Shown: positions 17,084 through 25,669 of the stretch, one piece after another
Numbering within the stretch: the first letter of the stretch is position 1
How the letters are laid out: each line of letters opens with the position of its first letter
Assembly: GCF_008801925.2 (NCBI RefSeq)
Contig: NZ_CP062803.1
Coordinates: 1,488,001 to 1,552,000 of the forward strand
Direction of reading: 5' to 3'
Origin: Cupriavidus basilensis
GTDB taxonomy: Bacteria; Pseudomonadota; Gammaproteobacteria; Burkholderiales; Burkholderiaceae
DNA length: 64,000 bases
Made by a program: the position numbers and the translations under genes
Notes under the pieces: generated by a model
Database searches by the model: none
What the model was told of the DNA's origin: nothing
Seen by the model: only the letters and a program-made list of their open reading frames with translations

Positions 17084-18384
17084 CCCTCATTGCCATTATC
17101 CTGTTCGTAGTGTTCTTGGGCTTGATGATGCTGGGCGTGCCGATCGGCGTGTCGCTGGGACTTGGCGGCCTGGTGGCGATCGGCCTGTCCAACCTGGACA
17201 CGCAGATGTTCGGCCTGCTGGCCGTGCCGCAGAATTTCTACGCCGGCCTGGGCAAGTACCCGCTGCTTGCGATCCCGATGTTCGTGCTGGTCGGCTCGAT
17301 TTTCGACCGTTCCGGCGTGGCGCAGCGCCTGGTGACCTTCGCCATCGCCATCGTCGGGCGCGGTCCGGGCATGTTGCCGCTGGTGGCCATCCTGGTCGCC
17401 ATGTTCCTGGGTGGCATCTCCGGCTCCGGCCCGGCCAATGCGGCCGCGGTGGGCGGGGTGATGATCGCTGCGATGTCGCGGGCCGGCTATCCCGGCGCGT
17501 ACAGCGCGGCCGTGGTCGGCGCTGCCGCCGCGACCGACATCCTGATCCCGCCGTCCGTTGCTTTCATCATCTACAGCGTGCTGGTGCCTGGCGCCTCGGT
17601 GCCGGCGCTGTTCGCCGCCGGCATGATCCCCGGCATCCTGGCCGGCGTGGCGCTGATCGTGCCGGCCGTCTGGCTGGCGCGCAAGCACAATATGGGCGCC
17701 ATCGAGGCCGGCCTGCCGCGTCCGCCGTTCTGGAAGAGCCTGCGCGAAGCGGCCTGGGGCCTGGTCGCGCCGTTCCTGATCCTGGGCGGCATGCGCGCGG
17801 GCTGGTTCACGCCGACCGAAGCCGCCGTGGTGGCGGTGGTGTACGGCCTGTTCGTCGGCATGGTGATCTACCGCAGCATTGGCATGCGCGACCTGTTCGT
17901 GATCTTCCAGGAGGCGGCGGAGACTTCCGCGGTGATCCTGCTGGTGGTGGCGCTGGCCGGCATCTTTGCCTACGCGCTGTCCACGCTGGGCGTGATCGAT
18001 CCGCTGGCCAATGCCATTGCGCATTCCGGGCTGGGCGAATACGGCGTGCTGGCGCTGATCGTGGCCTTGTTGATGACGGTGGGGATGTTCCTCGACGGCA
18101 TCTCGATTTTCCTGATCTTCGTGCCGCTGCTGCTGCCGATCGCCAATGCTTTCCACTGGAACCCGGTGTGGTTCGGCGTGGTGCTTACGCTCAAGGTCGC
18201 GCTTGGCCAGTTCACGCCGCCGCTGGCGGTGAACTTGATGGTCTCGTGCCGGATCGCGCGCGTGCGCATGGAAGAGACCGTGCCCTGGGTGGTGTGGATG
18301 CTGCTGGCGATGTTCGTCGCCATGCTGCTGGTGCTGGCCTTCCCGCCGCTGGCGACCTGGCTGCCCGACTACCTGGGTTATTGA
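17080..18384 (+). CDS. dctM: TRAP transporter large permease
   Basis: The DctM-type transport subunit, 434 residues with about 12 helices, begins MTLIAIILFVVFLGLMMLGV and shows the family blocks GGISGSGPANAAAVG and AAATDILIPPSVAFIIYS. It works as a sodium- or proton-driven importer of organic acids with DctQ and DctP. The ATG overlaps the dctQ stop by 4 bp. The TGA (18382-18384) is the first three bases of a 63-bp tandem repeat that fills most of the gap to dctP. Confidence 0.95.
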   Translation: MTLIAIILFVVFLGLMMLGVPIGVSLGLGGLVAIGLSNLDTQMFGLLAVPQNFYAGLGKYPLLAIPMFVLVGSIFDRSGVAQRLVTFAIAIVGRGPGMLPLVAILVAMFLGGISGSGPANAAAVGGVMIAAMSRAGYPGAYSAAVVGAAAATDILIPPSVAFIIYSVLVPGASVPALFAAGMIPGILAGVALIVPAVWLARKHNMGAIEAGLPRPPFWKSLREAAWGLVAPFLILGGMRAGWFTPTEAAVVAVVYGLFVGMVIYRSIGMRDLFVIFQEAAETSAVILLVVALAGIFAYALSTLGVIDPLANAIAHSGLGEYGVLALIVALLMTVGMFLDGISIFLIFVPLLLPIANAFHWNPVWFGVVLTLKVALGQFTPPLAVNLMVSCRIARVRMEETVPWVVWMLLAMFVAMLLVLAFPPLATWLPDYLGY

Positions 18385-18444
18385 GGTATTTGAGGTGCTC
18401 GAGGTACTTGAGCTACTTGAGGTACTTGAGGTACTTGAGGTATT
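18382..18444. repeat. Seven-copy 9-bp tandem repeat at the dctM stop codon
   Basis: The units are TGAGGTATT, TGAGGTGCT, CGAGGTACT, TGAGCTACT, TGAGGTACT, TGAGGTACT and TGAGGTATT, without gaps. The consensus is TGAGGTACT. The first TGA is the dctM stop. The other two forward frames stay open through the array, reading a Glu-Val-Leu or a Leu-Arg-Tyr triplet. dctP starts 55 bp after the array. Confidence 0.95.
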
Positions 18445-18498
18445 GAAATTCTGATTGCCCATAAGAAACACACAACAGATCCTGAGAGGAGAGAACGC

Positions 18499-19527
18499 AT
18501 GAAACGTCGTGCCCTGATGCTGTCGCTGGCAGCCACCATCGCCGCTGCCGCCCTCGCGCCCGCTGGCGCCATGGCGCAGAGCTACAAAGCCGAGTACAAG
18601 ATGTCGCTGGTGCTCGGCCCGGCCTTCCCGTGGGGCAAGGGCGGCGAGATCTGGGCCGACCTGGTGCGCCAGCGCACCAGCGGCCGCATCAACATCAAGC
18701 TGTACCCGGGCACCTCGCTGGTGGCCGGCGACCAGACCCGCGAGTTCTCGGCGATCCGCCAGGGCGTGATCGACATGGCGGTTGGCTCGACCATCAACTG
18801 GTCGCCGCAGGTCAAGGAACTGAACCTGTTCTCGCTGCCGTTCCTGATGCCTGACTACAAGGCACTGGACGCCCTCACGCAAGGCGAAGTCGGCAAGTCG
18901 ATCTTCGCGACCCTGGACAAGTCCGGTGTGGTGCCGCTGGCCTGGGGCGAGAACGGCTTTCGTGAAGTCTCCAACTCCAAGCGCGAAATCCGCAAGCCGG
19001 AAGACCTGAAGGGCATGAAGCTGCGTGTGGTGGGCTCGCCGCTGTACATCGAGACCTTCAATGCGCTCGGTGCCAACCCGACCCAGATGAGCTGGGCCGA
19101 CGCGCAGCCGGCCATGGCCTCGGGCGCGGTGGATGGCCAGGAAAACCCGCAATCGGTGTTCGCCGCCGCCAAGCTCTACACGGTCGGCCAGAAGTACGTG
19201 ACCACCTGGGGCTACGTGGCTGACCCGCTGATCTTCGTGGTCAACAAGCAGATCTGGGAAAGCTGGACGCCGGCCGACCGCGAGATCGTCAAGCAAGCCG
19301 CCATCGACGCCGGCAAGCAGGAAACGGCGCTGGCCCGCAAGGGCCTGGTCGAAGCGGGCGCACCGGCCTGGAAGGATATGGAGGCCCACGGTGTGAAGGT
19401 GGCGCAACTGACGCCGGCCGAGCACGATGCCTTCCGCAAGGCCACGGCCAAGGTCTATGACAAGTGGAAGAAGCAGATTGGCGTGGAACTGGTGAGCAAG
19501 GCGGAATCCTCGATCGCCAAGCGCTAA
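18499..19527 (+). CDS. dctP: TRAP transporter substrate-binding protein
   Basis: This is a periplasmic DctP-family receptor of 342 residues. The signal peptide covers about residues 1-27 (cleavage after GAMA). Family marks are PAFPWGKGGEIWADLV, the arginine-bearing KGMKLRVVGSPLY that usually salt-bridges a carboxylate ligand (about residue 177), and DGQENPQSVF. AGAGGAGAGA lies just upstream as a ribosome-binding site. The ligand is unknown, probably a carboxylic acid. It is the third gene of the dctQMP unit. Confidence 0.94.
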   Translation: MKRRALMLSLAATIAAAALAPAGAMAQSYKAEYKMSLVLGPAFPWGKGGEIWADLVRQRTSGRINIKLYPGTSLVAGDQTREFSAIRQGVIDMAVGSTINWSPQVKELNLFSLPFLMPDYKALDALTQGEVGKSIFATLDKSGVVPLAWGENGFREVSNSKREIRKPEDLKGMKLRVVGSPLYIETFNALGANPTQMSWADAQPAMASGAVDGQENPQSVFAAAKLYTVGQKYVTTWGYVADPLIFVVNKQIWESWTPADREIVKQAAIDAGKQETALARKGLVEAGAPAWKDMEAHGVKVAQLTPAEHDAFRKATAKVYDKWKKQIGVELVSKAESSIAKR

Positions 19528-19546
19528 GCGGCCGGCAATCGCCAAT

Positions 19547-19576
19547 GCGTGGGGTGGCGCTAACGCTCCCCCACGC
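19547..19576 (+). terminator. Possible hairpin terminator of the TRAP operon
   Basis: Stem GCGTGGGG / CCCCACGC has an inner GCG-CTAA-CGC. No T-run follows, so this may be an RNA-stabilising end rather than an intrinsic terminator. Confidence 0.35.
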
Positions 19577-19763
19577 CGGTGGGGCTGTTGCGGGAATGGC
19601 ACCGCCAATCCCGTCATGGTGACAAAACGCGGTCCTTGCTGGGAAGCTTGTTACAATCCGCGGTCGGTGGGGTGCGCGTTGCGCATCATTGCCGCCGGGC
19701 AGTGCCGCATGATGCACCCCGATTTCCTGAACCGTATTTCGTCCCCGTCCCAGCCGGAACGCC

Positions 19764-20468
19764 ATGTTGAATAATTCCTGCCGCGCCCCTTTGCTAGCCA
19801 GCCTGATCGGCCTGGCGTTGTCGCTGTCCGCCTCCGGTGTCGTGGCGGCAGCCGAGCCCGTGCCGATGTCGGTGGCCCCGGCGCCGCTGACCGCTTCGGG
19901 CAGCATGCCGCAGGCCTCGCCGGCTTCCCTGGGGTTGGTGTCGGAGCTGCAGAAGCGCCTGCGCGACAGGTCGGTGCGCGAGCTGCGCACCAGCTACAAC
20001 GGCGACTACGGCACCACGCTGATGCTTGCGGACGATCAGGTGATTTGCTACGTGGCGCTGTTCTACCAGAAGAATCTCTGGCGGGTTTTCCGCTTCGAAT
20101 CGATCGGGGCGGCGGAACAGGCTTACCGCCAGGTAACGCAGCAGAGCGCGATCTGGGCGGATGACGATATCCGCCGCCAGGTGCTGGCATCGCAAAAACG
20201 CGCGTTTGACAAGGCACTGCAGGAAACCGAGGCGCGTGCCAATGCGCTGAATGAAGACGTGCGCGTGATGCAGGCGCAGCGCCAGCGCATCGCCGAAGAG
20301 CAGAAGGCGGCGCGCATCGAGGTGCAGAGCGCGGAAATCGAGAGCCGTGCCTCCCGTATCCGCCTGGAGCAGCTGCAGGAGCAGATCCGCCGCATGGAAT
20401 CGTCCCTGACGGATTCCGGCCTTGCCATGCCCGGTGCGCCGGGCAGCGACCGCCCGGCGCGCCGCTAA
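19764..20468 (+). CDS. DUF2968 secreted coiled-coil protein
   Basis: This 234-residue protein has a signal peptide (about 1-30, cleavage near VVAAAEP), a small beta-rich domain with ELRTSYNGDYGTTLM and YYVALF-like VALFYQKNLWRVFR (about 73-115), then a long alpha-helical coiled coil (about 135-215) rich in Glu, Gln, Arg and Ala. This layout matches DUF2968, a family found mainly in Burkholderiales. Function is unknown; the coiled coil suggests oligomerisation or envelope attachment. It has no clear operon partner. Confidence 0.75.
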   Translation: MLNNSCRAPLLASLIGLALSLSASGVVAAAEPVPMSVAPAPLTASGSMPQASPASLGLVSELQKRLRDRSVRELRTSYNGDYGTTLMLADDQVICYVALFYQKNLWRVFRFESIGAAEQAYRQVTQQSAIWADDDIRRQVLASQKRAFDKALQETEARANALNEDVRVMQAQRQRIAEEQKAARIEVQSAEIESRASRIRLEQLQEQIRRMESSLTDSGLAMPGAPGSDRPARR

Positions 20469-20678
20469 GCCATCGTTTTTCTGTATTTGCCTGCCGGGCC
20501 GGCGGCGTCCGTCGCCGGCTGGCGCTCGCCGGAAATTCTGATTGCAGAATCGGATTGGCCCGAGTTGAGCTGGCCCGGCTGATCAAAGGCCAGGGCTGCC
20601 GCCCTCCAGGCGTGCCGATGCGTAAACCGTCGTTTCCGCCGATGGAAGCGACAGGCTCCCGGTGTTACGCTCACGCGG

Positions 20679-21077
20679 ATGAAACCCGTATTCACTCTGC
20701 TCATGCCCATCCGCTGGGGCGACATGGACGCCATGGGCCATGTCAACAACACGGTCTACTTCCGCTACCTGGAGCAGGCCCGCATCGCCTGGTTCGAGTC
20801 GCTGGGACATGGCGGCAAGGACGCCAGCGGTTGCGGGCCAGTCATCATCAACGCCCACATGAGTTTCCTGAAGCAGCTGCGTTATCCCGGGGATATCGAG
20901 TGCCGGATGTTTGCGGGCGACCTGGGGCGCACCAGCTTCGAGACCCGCATGGAGATCCGCCGCATCGACCAGCCGGACGTGGTGTACGCGCAAGGCGGCG
21001 CCAAGGTGGTCTGGTGCGACTACGAGGCCGAAAAATCCGTGCCCGTGCCGCCGGCAATCCGGGCGCTGATGGAATAG
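20679..21077 (+). CDS. acyl-CoA thioesterase (YbgC/FadM hotdog type)
   Basis: A 132-residue single hotdog domain with the N-terminal signature RWGDMDAMGHVNNTVYFRYLEQAR split over the active-site loop (the Asp of the WGDMD/MGHVNN region is the expected catalytic residue). It probably hydrolyses acyl-CoA esters in the cytoplasm. It is convergent with the PAS-LuxR regulator gene, with 10 bp between the stop codons. Length and fold are normal; chain-length preference cannot be read from the sequence. Confidence 0.85.
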   Translation: MKPVFTLLMPIRWGDMDAMGHVNNTVYFRYLEQARIAWFESLGHGGKDASGCGPVIINAHMSFLKQLRYPGDIECRMFAGDLGRTSFETRMEIRRIDQPDVVYAQGGAKVVWCDYEAEKSVPVPPAIRALME

Positions 21078-21087
21078 GGCGCCGCCC

Positions 21088-21633
21088 TTAGTGGTTGAGC
21101 AGGCGTTGCACCAGGTCGACCGAGGTATGTGCGCTGTACTTCTTCATCAGCCTGGCCCGGTAGATGTCCACCGTGCGGGGGCTGATGGAGAGCAGCTTGC
21201 CGATCTGCTTGCTGGTCTTGCCATCAACCAGCTGCGCGGCGATATCGCGTTCGCGCGCCGTCAGCTCGGCGGTGACCGGGCGCTTCTGCGAGAGGTCTTC
21301 GAAGGTCCAGATACCGGCGCCCAAGGGCTGCTGGCGGTCCAGCGAGCGCCCGGTGACGTGGCACCAGAACAGGTCGCCCCCTGCGCGCTTCATGATGCGC
21401 TCGTCGGAGTAGGTGCCTTTGGCGTTCATGATCGGCACGATGCGCGCGCCGGTACGCTCGAACTCGTCAGCGGTGGGGTAGAGTACCTGGAACGATTCGC
21501 CGATCATGGCGGCCCGGGTGGTGCCAAAGATGCGGCAGAGCTCGTCATTGCAGTCCTCGATCATGCGCTCGCGCGACAGCACGAGGCCGACTGGGGCGAG
21601 CTGGAAGGCGGTCTGGTAGTCGATGGCGGGCAT
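21088..21633 (-). CDS. PAS-LuxR type transcription regulator
   Basis: This 181-residue protein has a PAS sensor domain (about 8-112: NDELCRIFGTTRAAMIGES, then GGDLFWCHVTGRSL) and a C-terminal LuxR-type HTH (about 118-178: LTARERDIAAQLVDGKTSKQ, SPRTVDIYRARLMKKY). There is no receiver domain, so it probably senses a small ligand directly. It diverges from scoAB and is a likely regulator of that operon; an 8-bp inverted repeat between them (21686-21719) is a possible target. Confidence 0.85.
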   Translation of the reverse strand: MPAIDYQTAFQLAPVGLVLSRERMIEDCNDELCRIFGTTRAAMIGESFQVLYPTADEFERTGARIVPIMNAKGTYSDERIMKRAGGDLFWCHVTGRSLDRQQPLGAGIWTFEDLSQKRPVTAELTARERDIAAQLVDGKTSKQIGKLLSISPRTVDIYRARLMKKYSAHTSVDLVQRLLNH

Positions 21634-21685
21634 TTGCTTATGTAATTGTACGTATTGGCGCGGGATGCGACGCTTGCGTATGCTG

Positions 21686-21719
21686 TCGGACGGTTGGCAA
21701 CTGGACGATCTCCGTCCGA
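21686..21719. promoter_or_regulatory. Inverted repeat TCGGACGG / CCGTCCGA upstream of scoA
   Basis: Perfect 8-bp arms (21686-21693 and 21712-21719) are separated by 18 bp, in the divergent region between the PAS-LuxR gene and scoA. TTACAAT just downstream (about 21727-21733) could be the scoA -10. Confidence 0.4.
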
Positions 21720-21806
21720 TTGTACCGTTACAATTTCCCTGCGTGACTCGCCAGCATCACCTGGAGGCGGGCGCAATGACAGGAAATCACCGAGGAAGGA
21801 GCAAAC

Positions 21807-22508
21807 ATGAACAAGGTCTACGCCAGCGCCGCGGAGGCGCTCGCGGGCGTCGTTCGCGACGGCCAGACGATCGCGGTTGGCGGTTTCGGTCTGTGCGGCA
21901 TCCCGGAGGCGCTGATTGCCGCGCTGCGCGACAGCGGCGCCAAGCAACTCACCTGCATCTCGAATAACGCTGGCGTTGACGGTTTCGGCCTGGGCCTGCT
22001 GCTCGCCACGCGCCAGATCAAGAAGATGATCTCGTCGTACGTCGGTGAAAACAAGGAGTTCGAGCGCCAGTACCTGGCCGGCGAACTCGAGCTGGAATTC
22101 ACCCCGCAGGGCACGCTGGCCGAGAAGCTGCGCGCCGGCGGCTCGGGCATCCCGGCCTTCTTCACCAAGACCGGCGTGGGCACCATCGTGGCTGACGGCA
22201 AGGAAATCCGCGAGTTCGATGGCCAGCAGTACGTGATGGAACGCGCGCTGACCGCTGACGTGGCCCTGGTCAAGGCGTACAAGGCGGACCGCGCCGGCAA
22301 CCTGGTGTTCCGCCGCACCGCGCGCAACTTCAACCCGATGTGCGCGATGGCCGGCAAGGTCACCATCGTCGAGGTCGAGCACCTGGTCGATACCGGCACG
22401 CTGGATCCGGATGAGGTCCACACCCCGGGCATCTTCGTGCAGCGCATCGTGCTGAACGCCAACCCCGAGAAACGCATCGAGCAGCGCACCGTGCGTGCCG
22501 CGGGCTAA
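21807..22508 (+). CDS. scoA: 3-oxoacid CoA-transferase, subunit A
   Basis: Alpha subunit, 233 residues, of succinyl-CoA:3-ketoacid (acetoacetate) CoA-transferase. The CoA-binding start is [11 protein letters not shown] (about 23-33), followed by [12 protein letters not shown] and [27 protein letters not shown] lies a few bp before the ATG. It forms a heterodimer with the product of the next gene 11 bp downstream. With BdhA nearby, it activates acetoacetate from 3-hydroxybutyrate or PHB breakdown. Confidence 0.95.
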   Translation: MNKVYASAAEALAGVVRDGQTIAVGGFGLCGIPEALIAALRDSGAKQLTCISNNAGVDGFGLGLLLATRQIKKMISSYVGENKEFERQYLAGELELEFTPQGTLAEKLRAGGSGIPAFFTKTGVGTIVADGKEIREFDGQQYVMERALTADVALVKAYKADRAGNLVFRRTARNFNPMCAMAGKVTIVEVEHLVDTGTLDPDEVHTPGIFVQRIVLNANPEKRIEQRTVRAAG

Positions 22509-22519
22509 GGAGAATCATC

Positions 22520-23158
22520 ATGGCATGGACACGTGACGAAATGGCGGCGCGCGCCGCGAGCGAACTGCAGGACGGCTTCTATGTGAACCTGGGCATCGGC
22601 CTGCCGACGCTGGTGGCCAACCACGTGCCGCAAGGCATGGAAGTCTGGCTGCAATCCGAGAATGGCCTGCTGGGCATCGGCCCGTTCCCGACCGAGGCCG
22701 AGGTCGACGCTGACATGATCAACGCCGGCAAGCAGACCGTGACGACCCTGCCGGGCTCGTCGATCTTCTCCTCGGCGGATTCCTTCGCGATGATTCGCGG
22801 CGGCCATATCAACCTGGCTATCCTCGGCGCCATGCAGGTCAGCGAGAAGGGCGACCTGGCCAACTGGATGATCCCGGGCAAGATGGTCAAGGGCATGGGC
22901 GGTGCGATGGACCTGGTGGCAGGTGTCGGCCGCGTGGTGGTCCTGATGGAACACACCGCCAAGAAGAAGGACGGCAGCGAGGACATCAAGATCCTGGCGT
23001 CGTGCGCGCTGCCGCTGACCGGCGTGGGCGTGGTCAATCGCATCATCACGGACCTTGGCGTGATCGACGTGACCGAAGCCGGCCTGAAGCTGGTGGAGAC
23101 CGCGCCGGGCGTGAGCCGCGAAGAGATCCAGAGCAAGACGGGCGCTCCGCTGCTCTGA
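22520..23158 (+). CDS. scoB: 3-oxoacid CoA-transferase, subunit B
   Basis: Beta subunit, 212 residues, carrying the catalytic glutamate in [10 protein letters not shown] (about residue 51), which forms the enzyme-CoA thioester. Other marks are [29 protein letters not shown] and [10 protein letters not shown]. The stop is followed by a strong terminator, so scoAB is a two-gene operon. AAGGAG precedes the ATG. Confidence 0.96.
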   Translation: MAWTRDEMAARAASELQDGFYVNLGIGLPTLVANHVPQGMEVWLQSENGLLGIGPFPTEAEVDADMINAGKQTVTTLPGSSIFSSADSFAMIRGGHINLAILGAMQVSEKGDLANWMIPGKMVKGMGGAMDLVAGVGRVVVLMEHTAKKKDGSEDIKILASCALPLTGVGVVNRIITDLGVIDVTEAGLKLVETAPGVSREEIQSKTGAPLL

Positions 23159-23176
23159 TACGCGCTGTCGGAATGA

Positions 23177-23213
23177 AAAAAACCCCGCGAGCTTGCGTTC
23201 GCGGGGTTTTTTA
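23177..23213 (+). terminator. Rho-independent terminator of scoAB
   Basis: Stem ACCCCGCGA / TCGCGGGGT has a T-run on the right and an A-run on the left, so it also suits the opposite-strand DUF411 transcript. Confidence 0.92.
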
Positions 23214-23231
23214 TTCTCGGCGCCAGGTGCT

Positions 23232-23744
23232 TCAGGTGCTGCGCTTGTTGTAGCTGGCGAAGACCGATGCGCCGCCATCCGCGCGGACCAGCAGGACATC
23301 GAACGGGTCCTTGCGCGTGCCCTGTTCCATGCCTGGCGAGCCAACCGGCATGGCAGGCACCGCCAGGCCCACCGCCTTGGGCTTGCTGGCTACCAGGCGC
23401 TTGATGTCGGCGGCCGGCACATGGCCCTCGATCGCATAGCCTGCGATGCGGCCGGTATGGCAGGAGCCGAAGCGCTCTGGCATGCCGAAGCGGGCGCGAT
23501 AGACGCCGGTGTCTTCCACGTCGCGCACGGTCACGGCAACGCCGTTCGCGCGCAGGTGCTCGACCCAGCCCTTGCAGCAGCCGCATTGCGGGCTCTTGTA
23601 CACCTCAATGGCGAGCGGGGCAGCAGCGGCGCTGGCACCGGCGCGCAGCCCCAGCGAGGCGACGGCGCCCAGGGCCAGGGCGCGCAGAACGTGGCGTCGC
23701 TGCATGCTCTGTGCCTTTGTGTTCATTGCGCTCATTGCGCTCAT
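23232..23744 (-). CDS. DUF411 periplasmic metal-binding protein
   Basis: This protein of about 170 residues is exported: an RRHVLRA twin-arginine-like motif leads a hydrophobic signal (cleavage near ASAAAA). The mature part is DUF411 with YKSPQCGCCKGWVEHL (cysteines for copper or another soft metal), FGSCHTGRI and VPAADIKRL. DUF411 proteins are linked to copper handling. Its first ATG overlaps the bdhA stop (ATGA), and three ATGs 9 bp apart (ending at 23744, 23735 and 23726) lie in a 9-bp triple repeat, so the true start is uncertain. Pairing with bdhA is unusual. Confidence 0.85.
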   Translation of the reverse strand: MSAMSAMNTKAQSMQRRHVLRALALGAVASLGLRAGASAAAAPLAIEVYKSPQCGCCKGWVEHLRANGVAVTVRDVEDTGVYRARFGMPERFGSCHTGRIAGYAIEGHVPAADIKRLVASKPKAVGLAVPAMPVGSPGMEQGTRKDPFDVLLVRADGGASVFASYNKRST

Positions 23745-23749
23745 TGCGC
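23723..23749. repeat. Three-copy 9-bp repeat spanning the bdhA stop and DUF411 starts
   Basis: TCATTGCGC occurs three times without gaps. On the minus strand each unit (GCGCAATGA) supplies a TGA in the bdhA frame and an ATG in the DUF411 frame, giving three tandem stops and three tandem starts. Confidence 0.95.
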
Positions 23750-24517
23750 CACCCAACCGCCATCCATGTTCCAGGCCACGCCGCGCACCTGGCGGGCCGC
23801 GTCGCTGGCCAGGAACACGGCCAGCGCGCCAAGCTCGTCGGGCGTGACGAACTGGCCGGAAGGCTGCTTCTCGATCACCAGCTCGTGCTTGGCTTGCTCC
23901 ACGGGAATGCCGTCCTTCTGCGCGCGCGCTTCCACCTGCTTTTGCACCAGCGGCGTCAGCACCCAGCCCGGGCAGATCGCATTGGCGGTCACGCCGGTCT
24001 GGGCGGTTTCCAGCGCGGTGACCTTGGTCAGGCCGACGATACCGTGCTTGGCGGCTACGTAGGCGGATTTCTGCGCGGAGGCCACCAGCCCGTGGGCGGA
24101 GGCGATATTGATGATGCGGCCCCAGTCCTTGCGCTTCATGCCGGGCAGGGCGAGGCGGGTGGTGTGGAAGGCGGAGGTCAGGTTGATGGCGATGATCGCG
24201 TCCCAGCGCTCGGGCGGGAAGTCCTCGATATTCGCCACGTACTGGATGCCGGCATTGTTGACGAGGATATCGGCGCCGCCGAATTCCGCGTCGGCGTAGC
24301 GCATCATGTCTTCGATCTCGGCGGACTTGCTCATGTCCGCGCCGTGGTAGCCCACGCGAATGCCCGCGCCGGCCTGCGCGATCTCGCGCTCGGCGGCCTC
24401 TGCATCGCCGAAGCCGTTGACGATGATGTTGGCGCCCTGGGCGGCCAGTGCCTGTGCGATGCCGAGCCCGATACCGCTGGTGGAACCCGTGACCAGTGCC
24501 GTCTTGCCTTTAAGCAT
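23741..24517 (-). CDS. bdhA: 3-hydroxybutyrate dehydrogenase
   Basis: This 258-residue SDR enzyme interconverts (R)-3-hydroxybutyrate and acetoacetate with NAD. It has TGSTSGIGLGIAQALA (about 9-24), NNAGIQYVANIEDFP (about 91-105), catalytic YVAAKHG (Tyr near 155) and the typical C-terminus AWNMDGGWVAQ. The start at 24517 (MLKGKTALVTG) has AAAGGGC upstream; a longer reading is not conserved. It sits beside scoAB, forming a PHB/ketone-body oxidation cluster, and is translationally coupled to the DUF411 gene. Confidence 0.94.
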   Translation of the reverse strand: MLKGKTALVTGSTSGIGLGIAQALAAQGANIIVNGFGDAEAAEREIAQAGAGIRVGYHGADMSKSAEIEDMMRYADAEFGGADILVNNAGIQYVANIEDFPPERWDAIIAINLTSAFHTTRLALPGMKRKDWGRIINIASAHGLVASAQKSAYVAAKHGIVGLTKVTALETAQTGVTANAICPGWVLTPLVQKQVEARAQKDGIPVEQAKHELVIEKQPSGQFVTPDELGALAVFLASDAARQVRGVAWNMDGGWVAQ

Positions 24518-24719
24518 GTTTGCCCTTTCGTCGGAGTGCTTTGCACGTTGGAGTTGGACTGCGCGAGGGACCCGTCGCGCGCCAGCGGCAAAGGCATGGC
24601 GGCGAGAACCCCGATGCTGTGGCATTGTAACTGCTGCAGCGTACAATCCAGCTTTGCCCAACCCGGGCGCCACCATGCCGGCGGCGCCGTTCTTGCTACC
24701 GTATTGCCAGGGAGTTCAG

Positions 24720-25607
24720 ATGTCGTCAGTCAGTCCGCGCCTCGGCTTCGTCCAGTGCATCAGCCCGGCGGGCCTTCACCGCATGGCCTATCACGAATGG
24801 GGCGATCCCACCAATCCCCGGGTGCTGATGTGCGTGCATGGCCTGACGCGCACCGGCCGTGACTTTGACACGGTAGCCGCCGCCTTGTGCGGCGAGTATC
24901 GCGTGGTGTGCCCCGACGTGGCCGGGCGTGGCCGCTCGGACTGGCTCGCGGACCCGCGCCGCTACGTGGTGCCGCAGTACGTGTCCGATATGGTCACCCT
25001 GATCGCCCGGCTTAATGTCGAGCAGGTCGACTGGTTCGGCACCTCGATGGGCGGCCTGATCGGCATAGGGCTGGCTGGCCTGCCCAAGTCGCCGGTGCGC
25101 AAGCTGCTGCTCAACGACGTGGGCCCGCGCATCGCCGCCTCGGCGGTGGAGCGGATCGGTGCCTACCTGGGCCTGCCGGTGCGCTTCAAGACCTTCGAGG
25201 AAGGCCTGGCCTACCTGCAGACCATCAGCGCGTCTTTTGGACGGCACACGCCCGAGCAATGGCGCGAGCTCAACGGCGCCATCCTCAAGCCTGTGCAGGG
25301 TGCGGAAGGGCTGGAATGGGGCTTGCATTACGATCCGGCGATGGCGCTACCGTTCCGCGAGACCACGCCCGAGCAGGTGAGCGCGGGCGAAGTTGCGCTG
25401 TGGCAGATGTTCGAGGCCATCCAGGCACCCACGCTGGTGGTGCGTGGCGCGCAGTCCGACTTGCTCACACGCGAGACGGTGGCGGAGATGGTGGCGCGCG
25501 GGCGCAACGTGACTTCCGTGGAAGTGCCGGATGTGGGGCATGCCCCGACGTTCATCGATCCCGCGCAAGTGGCCATCGCCAAGCAGTTTTTCCTGGGCGC
25601 GGCCTGA
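24720..25607 (+). CDS. alpha/beta hydrolase
   Basis: This 295-residue hydrolase has an oxyanion region MCVHGLTRTGRDFD (about 38-51), elbow FGTSMGGLIGI (Ser near 115), an acid candidate in VVRGAQSDLLTRET (about 240-253) and a C-terminal histidine in VPDVGHAPTF (about 272). The start at 24720 has GGGAG 6 bp upstream. It is close to Burkholderiales hydrolases that often lie beside PHB or acyl-CoA genes, but the substrate is unknown. Divergent from bdhA. Confidence 0.83.
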   Translation: MSSVSPRLGFVQCISPAGLHRMAYHEWGDPTNPRVLMCVHGLTRTGRDFDTVAAALCGEYRVVCPDVAGRGRSDWLADPRRYVVPQYVSDMVTLIARLNVEQVDWFGTSMGGLIGIGLAGLPKSPVRKLLLNDVGPRIAASAVERIGAYLGLPVRFKTFEEGLAYLQTISASFGRHTPEQWRELNGAILKPVQGAEGLEWGLHYDPAMALPFRETTPEQVSAGEVALWQMFEAIQAPTLVVRGAQSDLLTRETVAEMVARGRNVTSVEVPDVGHAPTFIDPAQVAIAKQFFLGAA

Positions 25608-25669
25608 AGCGAGACGCGCTGCCCGGTCCCGATGATTTTGATGTTTTACCCGATGACTAAAGTATTGCC

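Noticed and set aside
16660..19617. A 985-codon minus-strand frame across the TRAP genes
   Set aside because: Antisense to dctQMP; composition is typical of a shadow frame, and the SST-rich segment is only the 9-bp tandem repeat read backwards.
23723..23749. Frameshift or sequencing error between bdhA and the DUF411 gene
   Set aside because: Both proteins are complete with normal ends, and the repeat unit is exactly 9 bp, so the reading frames are intact.
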